DNA of 64,000 nt from NCBI GenBank assembly GCA_964035545.1, contig OZ037767.1, positions 28,255,628 through 28,319,627 of the forward strand. The letters run 5' to 3'. Source of the DNA: Bugula neritina (Eukaryota; Bryozoa; Gymnolaemata; Cheilostomatida; Bugulidae). Positions 10,657-24,300 of this stretch are shown one piece after another (position 1 is the first letter of the stretch; every line of letters begins with the position of its first letter). A program made the position numbers and the translations under genes. The notes beneath the pieces were generated by a model. That model had not been told where the DNA came from, searched no databases, and saw only the letters and a list, made by a program, of their open reading frames with translations.

Positions 10657-13600
10657 TCATGATATCACGCACAAACGTGAAGTAACACCTTCATTCTCAC
10701 TTGTACGGTCACTTGCTGAAGGGTTAATGGAAGGCTGCGGCACAATTTCAAGTAAATGAGTGTGGCCCAAAGATTTTACTGCATCATATATACTCCTTGG
10801 CTCTAATGGTTTCAAAACATTTTTCTGGTAACCTCTGTTCAGCCAATTGTAGTCGCATCGGTAATTAGTTTTGAAATCTGTAAAATTTGAATATATAATG
10901 ACTGAAAGCAGGACAAGTTCTGACTACACAATGAATATCATATGTGCAACTACTAACATGTTGGTCTACCCATTCTACTAATCTCAAATACACCTTGCTG
11001 AAACATAGAGTTCGTTTCACATCATGTTGATAAATTGTATACATTTGGTACTGATAATGTGTATAAAAATGAATATTTACATATTTTGAAAAACCATAGA
11101 TATTTGTTGTCTAAAAGACAATGTGATGATTGATCAATTAATTATTCGATCATATAGCAACACAACCCACCATAGATTTTAATACCTCCACGCTGAGAAT
11201 TAGGGGCAGTGATGGGAAACATGAAAAAAGTCTGTGTTCCAAGTTAAAAATGTAGGAAAAGAAGTTATGTTCTCAGAAAAGTTTCGACCCATGCCCCAAA
11301 CCAAGGTTCAATAATAACGTTTTAGAACTTTGCCTATTTCAATTTTTTCACTACTGCTTCTAAATGCACACTGACACCTGTGAAATAATAGGCCTGACTC
11401 ACCAAGCACCTTCCTCTTGTTGCCAGCCAGAGCAGAGTGAATGAGCTCCATGGTGTGGTAGTGGGACTCTAGCAAGTCGCATATGATATGCTGACGACCA
11501 TACAACTTCACTGCTTCTTCATGCAGACTCACTCCGTTGTACTAAGGACAGTACAGCATGATAATATAGTATTGCACAACAATACTCTGCATGGCCATTT
11601 GTATATTAATTGCTGTACAAACAATACCAGGTGTAATGGCACTGCAGTTATGCTGGTAAATATTGCAGAATATTATATGTCTGAACACTTCACTTACTTT
11701 GATATTAACGCGGCACCAGTGAGAAAGTAATCGTTTAATAGCCCTAATATCTTCATTGATTATTGCCTCTCTCAGTGAAGGTGTATGCTTTTCGTACCAT
11801 CTTTTAGTCTGAAAATTTAAATCTTCAGTTGAAAAGCATTTTTTACCTAAATAAGTTTAGAATTTGCATTTGTTTAAAAAATATCTAAAAATATTTAATG
11901 CACATTAAGACATATATATTTCACATTTATATGTATGTGAAAGTATGTTGTTACTTTTTATATTGTAAGAATAATATTTTCAATTTAATTTGTTTGCAAA
12001 GTGAAAATGTGGAAGAGCTTTCCGAGGCCTTATGTAAACCACCTGCTGGCTATTAAGTATTATTGTTAATCAATACATGTCTATGTAAGTCATAGCGGAT
12101 TATCACTAATAGTGTGTGCTGTCTCCTATTGATTTTAAGGTACTGTAGTTAGTATAACCTGCATGTAAAAGGGACCAGAATGCCTATCTATTAACTTCAC
12201 CATGTACTTTGAGCCCTCAGCTCCCAGCTGAAGAAGTGACACCATCATGTCTTCTAGATTCTTCTTAATGCACTCACCTATAGAGAAATTCTGTCATGTT
12301 ATTACCTACATTCTAGCTAGTCTATGACTCAGTGTTGGTGACTCATAGATTAGGTAGGTTATTGTCCTCAGCAATGCACAGCTACAATAAGAACTCTATT
12401 TCAAGTTTCCTTCAGGGTGCAAATCAAAAGTATCATCATTCAATAACTTTTTCACAAATGTTTTTTACTAGAACTCAGTTTTATTAATAGTTTTTACAAA
12501 GGAACAGTAAATGCAGCATTCCAAGTTCATGGTTTTAAGATAATTTTGGACAAGTCAGAATTTGACAGAAAATGCTCCTTAAACTGTGCGTAATTATATT
12601 TTCTTTTTAACCAATAGGGGGTTCACCATTCTTAAAATATTTGTTTGTTTTAACTAGTTTTTTCTGAAACGTTCAAAATTTGATAGTGTTAAACGGTGAA
12701 CTAAAGAATAGCTGCATGCTGGTTCTTAATTGAACCTAAAATGATTCAGGTGTGAATAAATTTAATAACTGGTTTGAACTGTTCCAAAGTACAGTATCCC
12801 CACTTTGAATTTAAGATCAGGAGTCGTAAACCCCTGCATACAGTAATTACTATAATAAATCCACTATATATAGTAACACCTCGGACAAAAGCTAATTGTT
12901 TTTCAACTGAAGGTAATACATGAAACCTCTCAACCTCTTGCATATAGTATTTCATGCTATTGTTTGCTGCTTTTATAGCTTTTACAGTCTTGGCAAGTAA
13001 GAAAGTTGTTAGGAGAGTAAATATTAGTTCAACAAGCATGATTGCTCCAATCTAGTATATAGTATATATCATATATAATACTATTTAATAAAAGCCAACA
13101 TCTTTTACTAAATTTCATAAGTACTAAAGTAGTATCTCCATTAAAGTAATTAGCAGGACATCTGGTCCACCAATCAAAATCAGAGTAATAAATTGAATTA
13201 AAAAGCTATTAGTTGTTTAGTCACCTGTCAAAGCACAGACTGCCAAATTTCTAATCATATCTTATGGTTTTACTAAAATAATTTTGTCAGCAGGCTGCCT
13301 GTAGACTTACTAAGGGCGGAATTTCCTGCCATGTCCAGTGAGTTGACATCACAAGATGCCATGGCAAGTTCATGCAGCATTGGCAGGTACTTGGACTCAG
13401 TATGCTGCTCAGCAAAGCTAACTACCAACATGACATAACTGGTTCCGAATTCTTCATCTACCAGGTGAACGTTCTCCCCTACAAACATTCAACAACTCAG
13501 TGAGGGACTCAAATAAGAACTTATTTTTATTCTAGAACATATGGATTATAGGTAGTTATAGATTGGACTTTTAAAAGTGAGATCTAAAGCTGTAGATCTA

Positions 13601-15012
13601 TAAGTTTGATTAAATATGTATTTACTTTTAAAAAGCACATAGTTTAACATTATCAATTTATTGTTATCAATTTATCATGGTTTGCTTCCCAAAAATGCTA
13701 TGTAGAATAATAAATTAAAATAAAAACAATAGTGAAGATCATTCTAGAATTTGGTGTAGTAAACCAAACTGAAACTTCTTTCTATCACTGACAGAGGCAG
13801 GGCACGCATGCTATTTCCAAATTACTCAATTATTGTACCTAGACGAGAATCCACCCACATGTACAAATTATCAAGCTAATAAGCATCACACCATACTATT
13901 GGTAGACATAAACTCACCATATTCAATGCATCTTTGAAGTTGGAACAAGTTACACTTTTTGATTGCTTCATATATCCCAGTGTTGGTGAACTTGGAACCG
14001 TAACTGTGAAAATCTAGTTCGAAATAGCCCGACAGCGTAATGGACTGTAAGCGCTGCGCTACGAAGTCGTTTTCCCTGTCCGTGTTTCTGCTACTTTCAA
14101 CAAGGTATAGTAAACCTGGAACATTAGCACAGTTGACTAAACCCCTGAACTATTAGCACTGCTGGCTACACCCCTGAACTATTAGCACAGCTGGCTACAC
14201 CCCTGGAATACTAGCACAGTTGACTACACCTCCTGGAGTATTAGCACAGCCAGTTACACCACTAGACTATTAGCACAACTAGCTGTACTGCCGTAATATT
14301 AGCACAGCTGACTACACTACTGTACTCTTTAGTCAATTTTTAATGCGATTGAAGCTGTAATGAAAGTCTTGTTAAGAGCTACGTACATGTGCTACGCATT
14401 GTATATGCCTATTAGAATTACTAAAATATGCAGTGTGGTTGTTAAGGAGTAGTTTATGCTATAGTTTATAGTAACCTGCAGTTTCTATTTGCTTAGTACT
14501 CAAGCTTTTAGCTCAGGCTAGAACCTAAAAGATGTGCCAAGGAAGATAACTCTGTACTATTGAAAAATAAAATAAAAATCTATCAGCAAAGAAATGAGAT
14601 TTATTTTTGTGAACTCCCAAAAAGTTTTAAACTAGTGGTTGGGTATTAATAGTCTTTACTAAATTATTTCCAGCTGGTTTAAAAGTCGTGTATTTTGTTT
14701 ATTAGATTATAGATACATCATCTATGAATAAGTGGGCATTGTGATACTAGACTATGCCAACATGTTGATGTTATGCAAGTTGATTGCAATTTTTGGTGCT
14801 AAAACAAACACTAAAGACTACATGCTAAGTATAGAATTTAAAATATTACTTATTATGTAAGAATCACTGCTCACACATCAAAAACAATCATGTATAAAGC
14901 AGTAAAGAAGATTTCTAAACGTTTGTAACAATCAACAAAAATTGTCTTGCTTGCATTCCAATATTGGAAATCTGACGTTATATTTATACATACCATCGTC
15001 TGCTGAATTCAT
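10657..15012 (-). CDS. Small ankyrin-repeat protein, 277 residues
   Basis: Seven exons on the minus strand join in phase: 15012-14994, 14115-13918, 13478-13311, 12277-12201, 11808-11698, 11541-11403, 10778-10657. The first exon is only 19 bp (MNSADD plus one base). The protein contains degenerate ankyrin-type helix pairs: IYEAIKKCNLFQLQRCIEYG, LPMLHELAMASCDVNSLDM then GNSALSECIKKN, LREAIINEDIRAIKRLLSHW then VNIKYNGVSLHEEAVKLYG, and MELIHSALAGNKRKVL. The C-terminal tail of about 40 residues is polar and ends SRLCVIS. No kinase, SOCS box, death domain or membrane segment is visible. Ankyrin repeats mediate protein binding, but the partner is unknown and I cannot assign an orthologue. Intron 1 holds an acceptor-type minisatellite and intron 3 an unrelated ORF. 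Confidence 0.8.
12746..13039 (-). CDS. Intronic ORF, possible membrane-protein fragment
   Basis: A 97-codon ORF inside intron 3 of the ankyrin gene on the same strand. It begins MLVELIFTLLTTFLLAK and has two hydrophobic stretches (about residues 2-17 and 53-68) around a charged middle (KYYMQEVERFHVLPSVEK). The second stretch runs into RGLRLLILNSKWG. The layout vaguely recalls the later transmembrane segments of polycystin-type channels, but the match is weak and there is no downstream pore. It does not join the flanking exons in phase. It could be an exon-like relic, an independent short gene or chance. Confidence 0.25.
   Translation of the reverse strand: MLVELIFTLLTTFLLAKTVKAIKAANNSMKYYMQEVERFHVLPSVEKQLAFVRGVTIYSGFIIVITVCRGLRLLILNSKWGYCTLEQFKPVIKFIHT
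14116..14330 (-). repeat. Minisatellite of about 30 bp made of acceptor-region copies
   Basis: Six to seven diverged units of about 29-31 bp directly precede exon 2 of the ankyrin gene. On the minus strand each has GTGCTAATAGTTCAG|GGG-like sequence (variants GTATTCCAG, ACTCCAG). The genuine acceptor reads GTGCTAATGTTCCAG|GTTTAC at 14116/14115. Each unit thus keeps a branch-point-like CTAAT and a CAG or CCAG. Confidence 0.85.
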
Positions 15013-16257
15013 TTGCTGTTCACTTTATTCTGGCTTCTGACTATTTCTTTCATCGTACAATAAGCTAATGCTTGTAATATGATGTGAACTTATATAATAT
15101 ATCTCTCAACTACACCTAGGGAGAAATATGTTGTGATAAAGTAAGGTAACCGTTATCCACACCTTTAGGATTTCACCTCTATTATTTCATAACTGCATAC
15201 AACACACACTAGGAGAGAGAATTAAGTAAGCCAGTCCACTATTGGATATTTTGAATGAATCTATAAGGTTTCAAAAGACTTGTTTGTTGCTAACAATTAT
15301 TGCATTGTGTGAAACCCTTTGTGCTATTAATGAATTATTTCACCTTTGTCATTCCCAGGATATTAAGCTATGAGGAGTTGACCCTTTATTATTATAGTGC
15401 ATGCAGTCCCAATTAGTAGCAAACGACTCCCACAGTTTAATAACATAATATAATATCCTCTATGTGTTTATTCATATAATGTGTTTTATGCGATGGAAAA
15501 GTTTGCAGTTAAATTTGAAAACTCCAAACGTAGATTTTCAACACCATGCTGGTCAGTTTTAGGTATGACACCAAAAATGGCAGTAAGTTTTGATATCGCT
15601 TGAGCAAATATGCTATTTGTTAAATTAGTAGCTTAAATACTACAAATACTACATTTTTAAATATTTACAGCATTCCATTCTTGGTTTTTTTAAATAACCA
15701 AAATTACTTTTTTTAATATAAATTTTATTGCTAATTTTTATAACTTTCACAACTGCTTGTTGAATTTATAAAGTTATTTCCAATGAGTCTTCAATAATTA
15801 GAATTGAAAAGCTATGCAAATATTAAAACGAAAAGATAAGACATTGAAACCTGAGTTTATACTAGATAGTTGCTGTAATAAAACAATTTTGTCTTACCTC
15901 GAATTAGATTTAATGGGTAAATAAAACAAAATGATCAAATAAAGCTTTATAATATTTAAAAAAAACATTACTCTAGTCATCATCAATTAAGTGTATAGAA
16001 TAAATGATAACTGGTTAATAATGTTCATAAATAAATTGTTGTTTTGACATGAACCTCTATCAATTTATTACACATAGCACTTGAAACGCTTTCTACTTTT
16101 AACATTCTTCATCACATATAACTATTGCTCAGTGATATTCAAAGGGTTTCTTAGCTTTTTAGTCTATAATGTTGGTAGTTGTCGTTCCATACTTCAAAAT
16201 ATTGAAACTGCTGCATCGTGGAGTCCATAAAGACTGTTGGTAGTAACTACTGTATCT
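15013..16257. other. Intergenic between two minus-strand genes
   Basis: AT-rich spacer between the ankyrin gene start (15012) and the stop of the JIP gene (16258). A minus-strand AATAAA at 16064-16069 lies about 190 bp after the JIP stop and is a plausible poly(A) signal. No coding exon, RNA gene or long repeat seen. Confidence 0.5.
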
Positions 16258-19200
16258 TCATTCTAAGTAGAGCTCCTCACTCGAACTGCTGAACGGTTCA
16301 AACTCGGAGTAGTAGTTGTGAAACGCCTCCCTAAAACAAGCCAGAGCAACAATTGTTGTTTATATGTATAATAATATATTATATTATAGTAGAAATACGC
16401 TTTATTGTTGCATTCTTGTTTTTACAACTTGTGAAATATCTTTTGAAAATAGCCAGGCCTAGCTTATTTAAACCAAAAGAACACATGTAATAGACTACTT
16501 ACCCTACAACATGTAATGCTTACCCTTCTACATATAAACCTTACTCTTCAACATGTAATACTTAGTCTACAGTATGTAATACTTACTCTACTACATGTAA
16601 TACTTACTCTACTACACGTAATACTTACTCTACAGTATGTAATACTTACTCTTCAACATGTAATACTTACCCCACAGCATCAACTATAGGCTGAGTACTC
16701 TCTTCTATGCTAGAGTAACAGTGACACGCGAATCTTCTCTGAGTCGGATGTTTCGTAATAAATCCGAAATATCTGGGGTTGTCCGGATGGTACCCACAGA
16801 AGGTTACATTCTTCAGAGAAAAGAAATGGTTTGACACTGCCTTAGTTTCCTGCAACATATTATGTTGGTGAAACAAATTTTTGTTTTTATGCAGCCAACA
16901 CTTATAGGGAACTGAACCAATTGTGTAAACCAATAAACTGGTGCTGATTTGACAAAATCAGTTTGTGTATTGTGAATTTTGGTTGAATTCATTAACCTAA
17001 ATATACGATGTTGTTTGGGTGAAGTGCTATATGTACATATGAACATGTAGAATATACACCAACTACTGATCATATAGAATTAATAGATTCTTCTAATAAA
17101 CATTAGTAGTAGAGAAAGTGGTGTAGGTTTACCTTGCTGAATGCTAGCAACTTACTCAGCCTCTCACAGGCACTGTCAATATTGAGATCGTTGATCAGCT
17201 TGTGAGTTCTCTACAATTTCATTAGAATGATTCAACAACAACCAAACCCCTGCAGGAATTTCACCAAATGGAAAACTTATAAGATTCAACAACATATATT
17301 ATAAAGTAGCACATTATGTTATATAACATTGTTTTATGTTAATACAATATAGTGCCTTATATCACATTATATTATATGGTAAATGTTTCTATAATATACT
17401 ATAATTCAATATAATATGCATCATTATAAGCTGATGTTTTGCATTGTACCATTATACTGTATTATATTATATTATAATATATAAATCTATATTGCTACTC
17501 TGAAGATGGGTACAGTGGTACCCGAAATATCAGTGTAATTACTTTACCTAATAAAGTAATAAATAACAATGTTTCTCGTATACCTATTTATAATCAAATT
17601 GCTAGCTCGTAAAGATAATATATTTAAATAAATCTATATTATGTTATATCAAATCATATTATATTATATTACATCAAATATCGATGTGAAAAGGTATTAG
17701 TCATATGAAATAATACTAATTAAAGTTAAAGCTAGTTAAATGTTTATTCTCTACAGTCACTCAAACAGAATACGACTGCTTAGATGAGAAAGAATATTCA
17801 CTTAATAAACATATCATTATTATTCATAAACTGTGTACTACCTTCTTGTGTGTTAAGTCAATCATTTTAACTCCTGCTTCTGATATTTCTAGCTGACACA
17901 GAGGAGGAGTTGTGCTGTCCTTGCTCACTCTCCTGTTGAGAATTATCTAGAACAAAACACACTACATAACTGTTGTCATACACAGCTGTGTAGGCATGTT
18001 ATTATTGATCTGTAATACAACGTAGTAAAACATATATAAAGCAAGTTTTAAATAGTTTTCGATATATAAAAATTTTAGTACATTTTTAATCATTTCTATG
18101 GGATCCTTTCTAGTATCTTTGTCCAACTTTCCATGTACCCTTCCTCCTTCACCTCCCTTATACCCTCTTTCTCACCTTTTCTATTGCATCCACCAGAACA
18201 CGGCTCCCCTTATGGTGGTTGACCTCCAGAGAGCCGAGGAAGTGCAACTTGTAGAGTTTGGACTGAGGCTGCTTCACAGTTGTCTGCTCATTAATCTTGT
18301 AGAACTCCAAGTCTGTAGCGTACACTGATGGGAATATCCCCTGACTTTCGGAGGTCAGATTTATCCCTGCAATCATATATATTGCATACAATGGTATTAC
18401 TAATACTGAACTCAAAGAATGATATGACACCTTCAGTCTAAGCTGTTAGACCTCAGTCTAAGCTGTAAGACCTCAGTATAAGCTGAAAGACCTCAGTCTA
18501 AGCTGCTAGACCTCAGTCTAAGCGGTAAGACCTCAGTCTAAACTGCTAGACCTCAGTCTAAGCTGAAAGACCTACCTATGCACCAGCCATCATCTGCTTC
18601 GTGTAAAACATGTATAGAATCACCAATCTCTATTTGAAGTTCATCAGAATGTCTCGGAGTGAATTTGTGGGTACCCCTGTGAGTGGCCCCAACATGTAAA
18701 TCTACAATTCAATTATACTTATGCTAAAGTTCAATATAGTAGTGTATTATATACAATCCAGAAGTTTTAGATCACATCTTTTTGGCTGCTAACTTATATT
18801 ATAATACTAAAGAATATATTATGTACTTAACAAACACCATATACACCATATAAATCCAGCTACCCTACAGGACTGAGCAGAGATAGAGGAGGATATTATG
18901 CCGTATAAATGCCATATGCAGGACAATAAAATTTTGTATTAAAACACATTTTATTTGTTAAATTAGTAAAGGCTTAGAGCTGGTTGAAAGATATGTTAAC
19001 CTAGAGATCAGAGGTAGATGTACGTGAATGCGATGTTGAGCGGGTAGACAACTCTATCAGTATGCGGCCTTGCAACCTCCCTTTTAATTTGTAGTTTAAC
19101 TTCAAAGTGTAACAAAAATTGTCTATAATTTCAAGTATTGGTGATCATTTTCAGAAGCAATTAGTATTCGTTTCCTGCAGTTATTTATAACTCTAGGTCT

Positions 19201-21241
19201 TTTATAGCCTTAGGCTCTTCATGATAGTGGAATATAATCAGAGGACACCAGTTTCACTCCCCCAACTCGAAGAAGTCTTTGTGTTGATTGCATGAGTTGT
19301 TTTAAAATCATTTTTATGGCACAATCTAAGACTACTAATGTATATGTTTGTTGCATACTATAAGACTAGATATTATAGGATCACATACTAAGTCTGCTAT
19401 GCTAGAAACTAAGCAGCAAGTACTTTATCACCAGCTAGAACTTAATGCAGGGCTAATTGTGTGTTATGATATGCAATATGTCATAGCAAAAAATCAATAG
19501 CATTTTTCCTACTAGCCACTAACTAAATGCAATGCTGCAGGCCCACAGAACTGCAGGCCCACAGAACTACAGGTCCTGGTACTAGCAGGCCCATGAAGCT
19601 GCTGGCCCAAGTAACATGCCTATAGGTCTCTATTATTTAATGATACAACTGACGAAATGAGACTCGGTGGTTTAAACCTCATAATGAAGTTATTTTTTGC
19701 CTGATTGATTAAAATGTTTTCAGAATTTTCAAATATGATATTAGCTAATATAACACACCAAAAAGTTCACCTCGAAGTCTAGTAATTATGACTTCGCAAT
19801 GAAAGTATAATAACAAGACTGGAACAGTCAGCATTTACAGTAACTATCTTTGTTCTACCTGTTTTCTGAGGGTAGGGTGTAGAAGGTCCCCTCAATTTGC
19901 TTTGACCACCTTCTGTTTTATCAGGATAAGAACTCCAACTATCTTCCTGAAGAAATCTGTTGTCTTGACTCAGAAAAGCCTTCGGTTCTTCCCGTCTGTA
20001 AAATGCCGTCGAATCCGGTTCAATCTCCCCACTATAAGGATTGTCAAACCTAACCACCCCTCGTCTCTGTGTGTTGTTTGCTCTTGCTCTGTTCTCATAA
20101 ATCGAGTTGTTCTGCAGCTCCTGCTGGTACTTCTGGGACTGCCACTCTCGTATTAGAGACTCTGTAGTTCTCTGCCACCCAGCCAGATCATCTCTGTCAT
20201 GATACTCTTCTAGGTAAGACCTGGTGAGTCTAGGCTGAGAGTTATCATGTTCAGGTTTCGGACGGGTGTGGTCTGAGTGCAACCCGCTGTTCCTATAGCC
20301 TTTAGTTTTCATCCTTACAATGTCTAAAACGAAACATAAACAAATAAAATACCAGATATTCAAGTTTCAATAGTACATGTGTATAAGTATTTTTAACACT
20401 TACTCCAAGACACAAAAATGAGCTTTAGAGTTTCTATTTTCTAAAACTTTTTGGTGTTTTTTTAATTATTTATACATCTCAATTTGTTTTATATTTAATT
20501 ATTTTAAACTTCTTCAAAATTATTTATTCAATGCAGGTATAACTCGCATAACTCATGACATGAGGTGCAGGTATCTTGCATAGAAGTAATGAAATCTGGT
20601 GCTTAAATATATCTAGCCTAAGTTACTTGAATCAGAAAAATAACTCACTTGATATTATGATAGGAACCTAGAACAACTAGTTATAGGCTTATAGCGCATG
20701 TAAAGTTAAATAATGTTTTGGTGAGATTTGTTAAAAGATTTACTTCTCAATAGTTTATGAGTTAACAATATGTACTAAGCACTATTGAAGTTAGAATAAG
20801 TAAGTCTGACAGAGTAAAGCTGTGAACACATGTTACCTGAACCTCTCAACCTTCTCCATGCAATGAAACCTTATCGTTCTCATGTACAGACAGTTGTGAG
20901 ACTAAATGAAGAGAGATCGAAAAAACCATTCGCTGATTACACTCTGTGTGACTAACTCACGACAACAAATGGCGTCAAAGTTGTGTATAATGAGTGAAGT
21001 TTATTTTATTATAATGTCTGTCAGCATTGCTTGCAGCTGTAGATAAGTGTATAATACGATAAGAGCTGCAAATCAATAGCTAAGTCATGTGTTTATTCCT
21101 CAGAGACAATATGGAGAATACTATATAAGTACCCTTTACATAATATGTTTCTGTATATCATGTATATTTCTATATGCTCTGTGCTGCAAAGCATATGTTA
21201 TACTATTATACTTTTACTACAGCACAATAATTAATTATCAT

Positions 21242-21303
<62 letters not shown>

Positions 21304-24300
21304 TTTTTTTTTTATCTTATTTATTTATTTATTTTAGTTATTTATTTATTTATTTATGTTTATGTTAATATTCATATTCATATTCATATATGCAGTGTTA
21401 TATAAGTGAATATAGTTTAGTGTGCTGGCAAGAAAACTCTAAAATAATTAGTTATCACAGATTCAGTTAAATTACAAAGTATACATAATTAACTAAAGTA
21501 TTGTATTTTGGTGAAACTCCCATTTGCATTGTCACAAAATTTCCAAATAAATTTAAGAATTGTATATTTCTGACTGCTTTAATAGACAACATATTTCTTC
21601 CACTTCATGTTGTAGTAACAATATTATTAACTTTCCATTCTAAAGTATAACAATATTATTATATTGGTATTGTAGAACATAGTTGTGTTCTCTTGCCACA
21701 AACAAGCTGTAGTTTCCCTGTGTAATCTGCACAAGAGAAAACTTCATTGCCAATAGTTGTATTGATTATACTGCATTGCACTGCACTGCGCTGTGCTGCG
21801 CTGCACTGCACTATATTGTACGTATTGCACAATATAGACTATATTACATTACACTGCACTGCACTGTCACTGCACTAAACTACAATACATTACACAAGTA
21901 AATTAGCCTGCAGTAGTGATATCAACATAAGTTTATTATTTTGACAAGTTTTACCTAATTTAAATCTTGAATATACCCTATACTACTACAACAATGCTCC
22001 TTCATATAATCATGCAGCTTTTAAGCTTTTCAAAGGTTTTTTAGAAGCTCTTTACTTCAACTCCATGCAGAGTTTTTCTTTACTTAGAATACCAAGGCTA
22101 CTATTATATATACTTACAATCATCAGTGACCACATGAGGCACAACCGGGAGGTCCGTGGGCCTCTTGGCGGGAGCGGAGTTGGTGGTTGAACACTTAAGT
22201 TGGCTCTCTTCTAGAGATCTCTGTTTGGATATACTGTTAGAGTCTAGAGGTCTTTGTTTGGTTACAGAGTTAGAGTCTAAAGATCGCTGTTTGGTTATAG
22301 TGTTGGGGTTGTGTTTGCTCAGCTCTTTACTGCGAGAGGTAGGTTTTGTAGGAATGTAGTGAGACGACCCATGGCAGCTTGTACCAATCATAGAACCCTG
22401 TGAAATGTATAGCAAGATATTTTATACAGATCATAAAATAGTATAGCGTAGTATAGTATAGCGTGTATAGTGTAGTATAGTATAGTATAGCGTGTATAGT
22501 GTAGTATAGTGTAGTATAGTGTAGTATAGTGTAGTATAGTGTAGTATAGTGTAGTATAGTGTAGTATAGTGTAGTATAGTGTACTATGTAATGTTGCACT
22601 TGGTATACATAGAGCAATAATAGCCATAATTTTATGTGTTTATTTAGTATACAATCTCAAAATCAAAATTCAATTTATGTACCTATGATAAATCAATCAA
22701 CGGATAAAAAGGCTGGAAACATAAATAATACTTTATTAAATTTTTATAAAACTATGCTAAATTTACTTTATTTAGGATTACAGAATAATTATACATGGTA
22801 TAACATTATTACATTATATAATACTATAATTACAATATAATATATGATATAATTTTATAGATATCATTATTATTGATCACAGCTACCTTGTGTTTAGTAA
22901 TATTCCCTTTACATGCAGTAGAGATGGTTACTGGTACATTATTGTACTTTTTGATATGATTCAATAGCTACTACTAACCAAATGCCCATCTACACAGTTG
23001 TAATATTCACATTGATTACTTAAAACAAAGAAGGCTCTATATTTCTATTATCAAATAGTATCGCATTTTCTGCTTCTAATTACACATAGTTGTAACACTT
23101 ACAAGTGTTATCTAAGTATATATACTGTCATATGGTTGGTTAGTAAAACTATGGCTCATATATTTTCTCATTTGTATATTTTATTTGTTTTACAAATTTA
23201 ATTATTGCTTTTCCATCTTTTAAATGAAGACGCATCAGTTCTGTAAGGAATAAAGCCCACAGCCAACAAATTACAAACATTTCAATTCTAACTTTTCTGC
23301 TAGATTATTATTTTACTCACAATTTATAGACTGATATATACTGCCATTACTGCTATAGTCTTTGTATCCTACCACCTTTTTACACTAAAAGTTAAACAAT
23401 TATCAGTATGTAGTATATAGTATTTCAGTATTTGTTTTCATAAATTAAAACTTTAAATTAAATTAGATTTTTTTGCACTTTTTCATCATTATTGATCAGA
23501 CTAATGAATAATATTTTTTAAGAAGCTGACAATTAAGAAATGTCAGCAATTACTCCAGTAAAATGCTGCCAAACCACCACATTTTAAACATTTTTGTAGA
23601 ATAAGGAACCTATCATAAGCCAGAGTTTTAAGAGAGTATCTAATGACCTAGCAGATGAGAATCAGTAAGAAGTTTTGCCTCTAAAAGAAAAATTTCAAGC
23701 ATAGATATTATTTGTATATTAAAGTGAGTGCTACTACCATGTAACAGCAGTAAAGAGTTGGTAGTCAGCAGGAACTTACTAGCTCTGTCCCCAAAACATA
23801 TTACAAATAAATAGCACTCAGGCAAATACACATCCTTATAGCTGTTCCATTAATATAGAGAAATGCATTATCTTTTTTTTATGCAAAATTATGCAGAAAT
23901 ATTATTAATTAAATATAATATAATTAGCAATGAGAAATTTCATTCCTATAAGAACTGTAAACACAAATGATCAAAGTAGAACTAAGTTTCGTGACCTATC
24001 TGTCATACCTTGTTTGAATCCTGGTTTATCTCACTGGTAGATGTTGCAAGTCTGGCAGCAGTGGTGGCGGCAGCAGTGGTGGCGGCAGCAGTTGTATTCA
24101 CAGACTCTGTGCTGCTGCTATCAATATATGGAATGTCACTACTGCTGCTATGAAAGATGTTAGCAAATCTTCTTTTAAACCTTGCAAAGTCAGCGGTCAG
24201 TGTTGTTAGCGGTGAATTGTCCAAAATTTGTTCAAAGTCCCACATTTCAATGTCGTCTGAGTATTGCTGCATCACTTGTAGGCTCTCAGTATAATGCTGC

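Noticed and set aside
21089-21337. Tyr/Ile-rich plus-strand ORF
   Set aside because: Product of the (TA)n and (TTTA)n microsatellites.
22327-22627. Tyr/Thr/Leu-rich minus-strand ORFs
   Set aside because: They read through the 10-bp GTATAGTGTA repeat and run into it from a JIP exon in the wrong frame.
23640-23831. 63-codon minus-strand ORF ([18 protein letters not shown]...) as a further JIP exon
   Set aside because: No acceptable acceptor, and inserting it would break the phase that joins exons 24486-24009 and 22397-22118.
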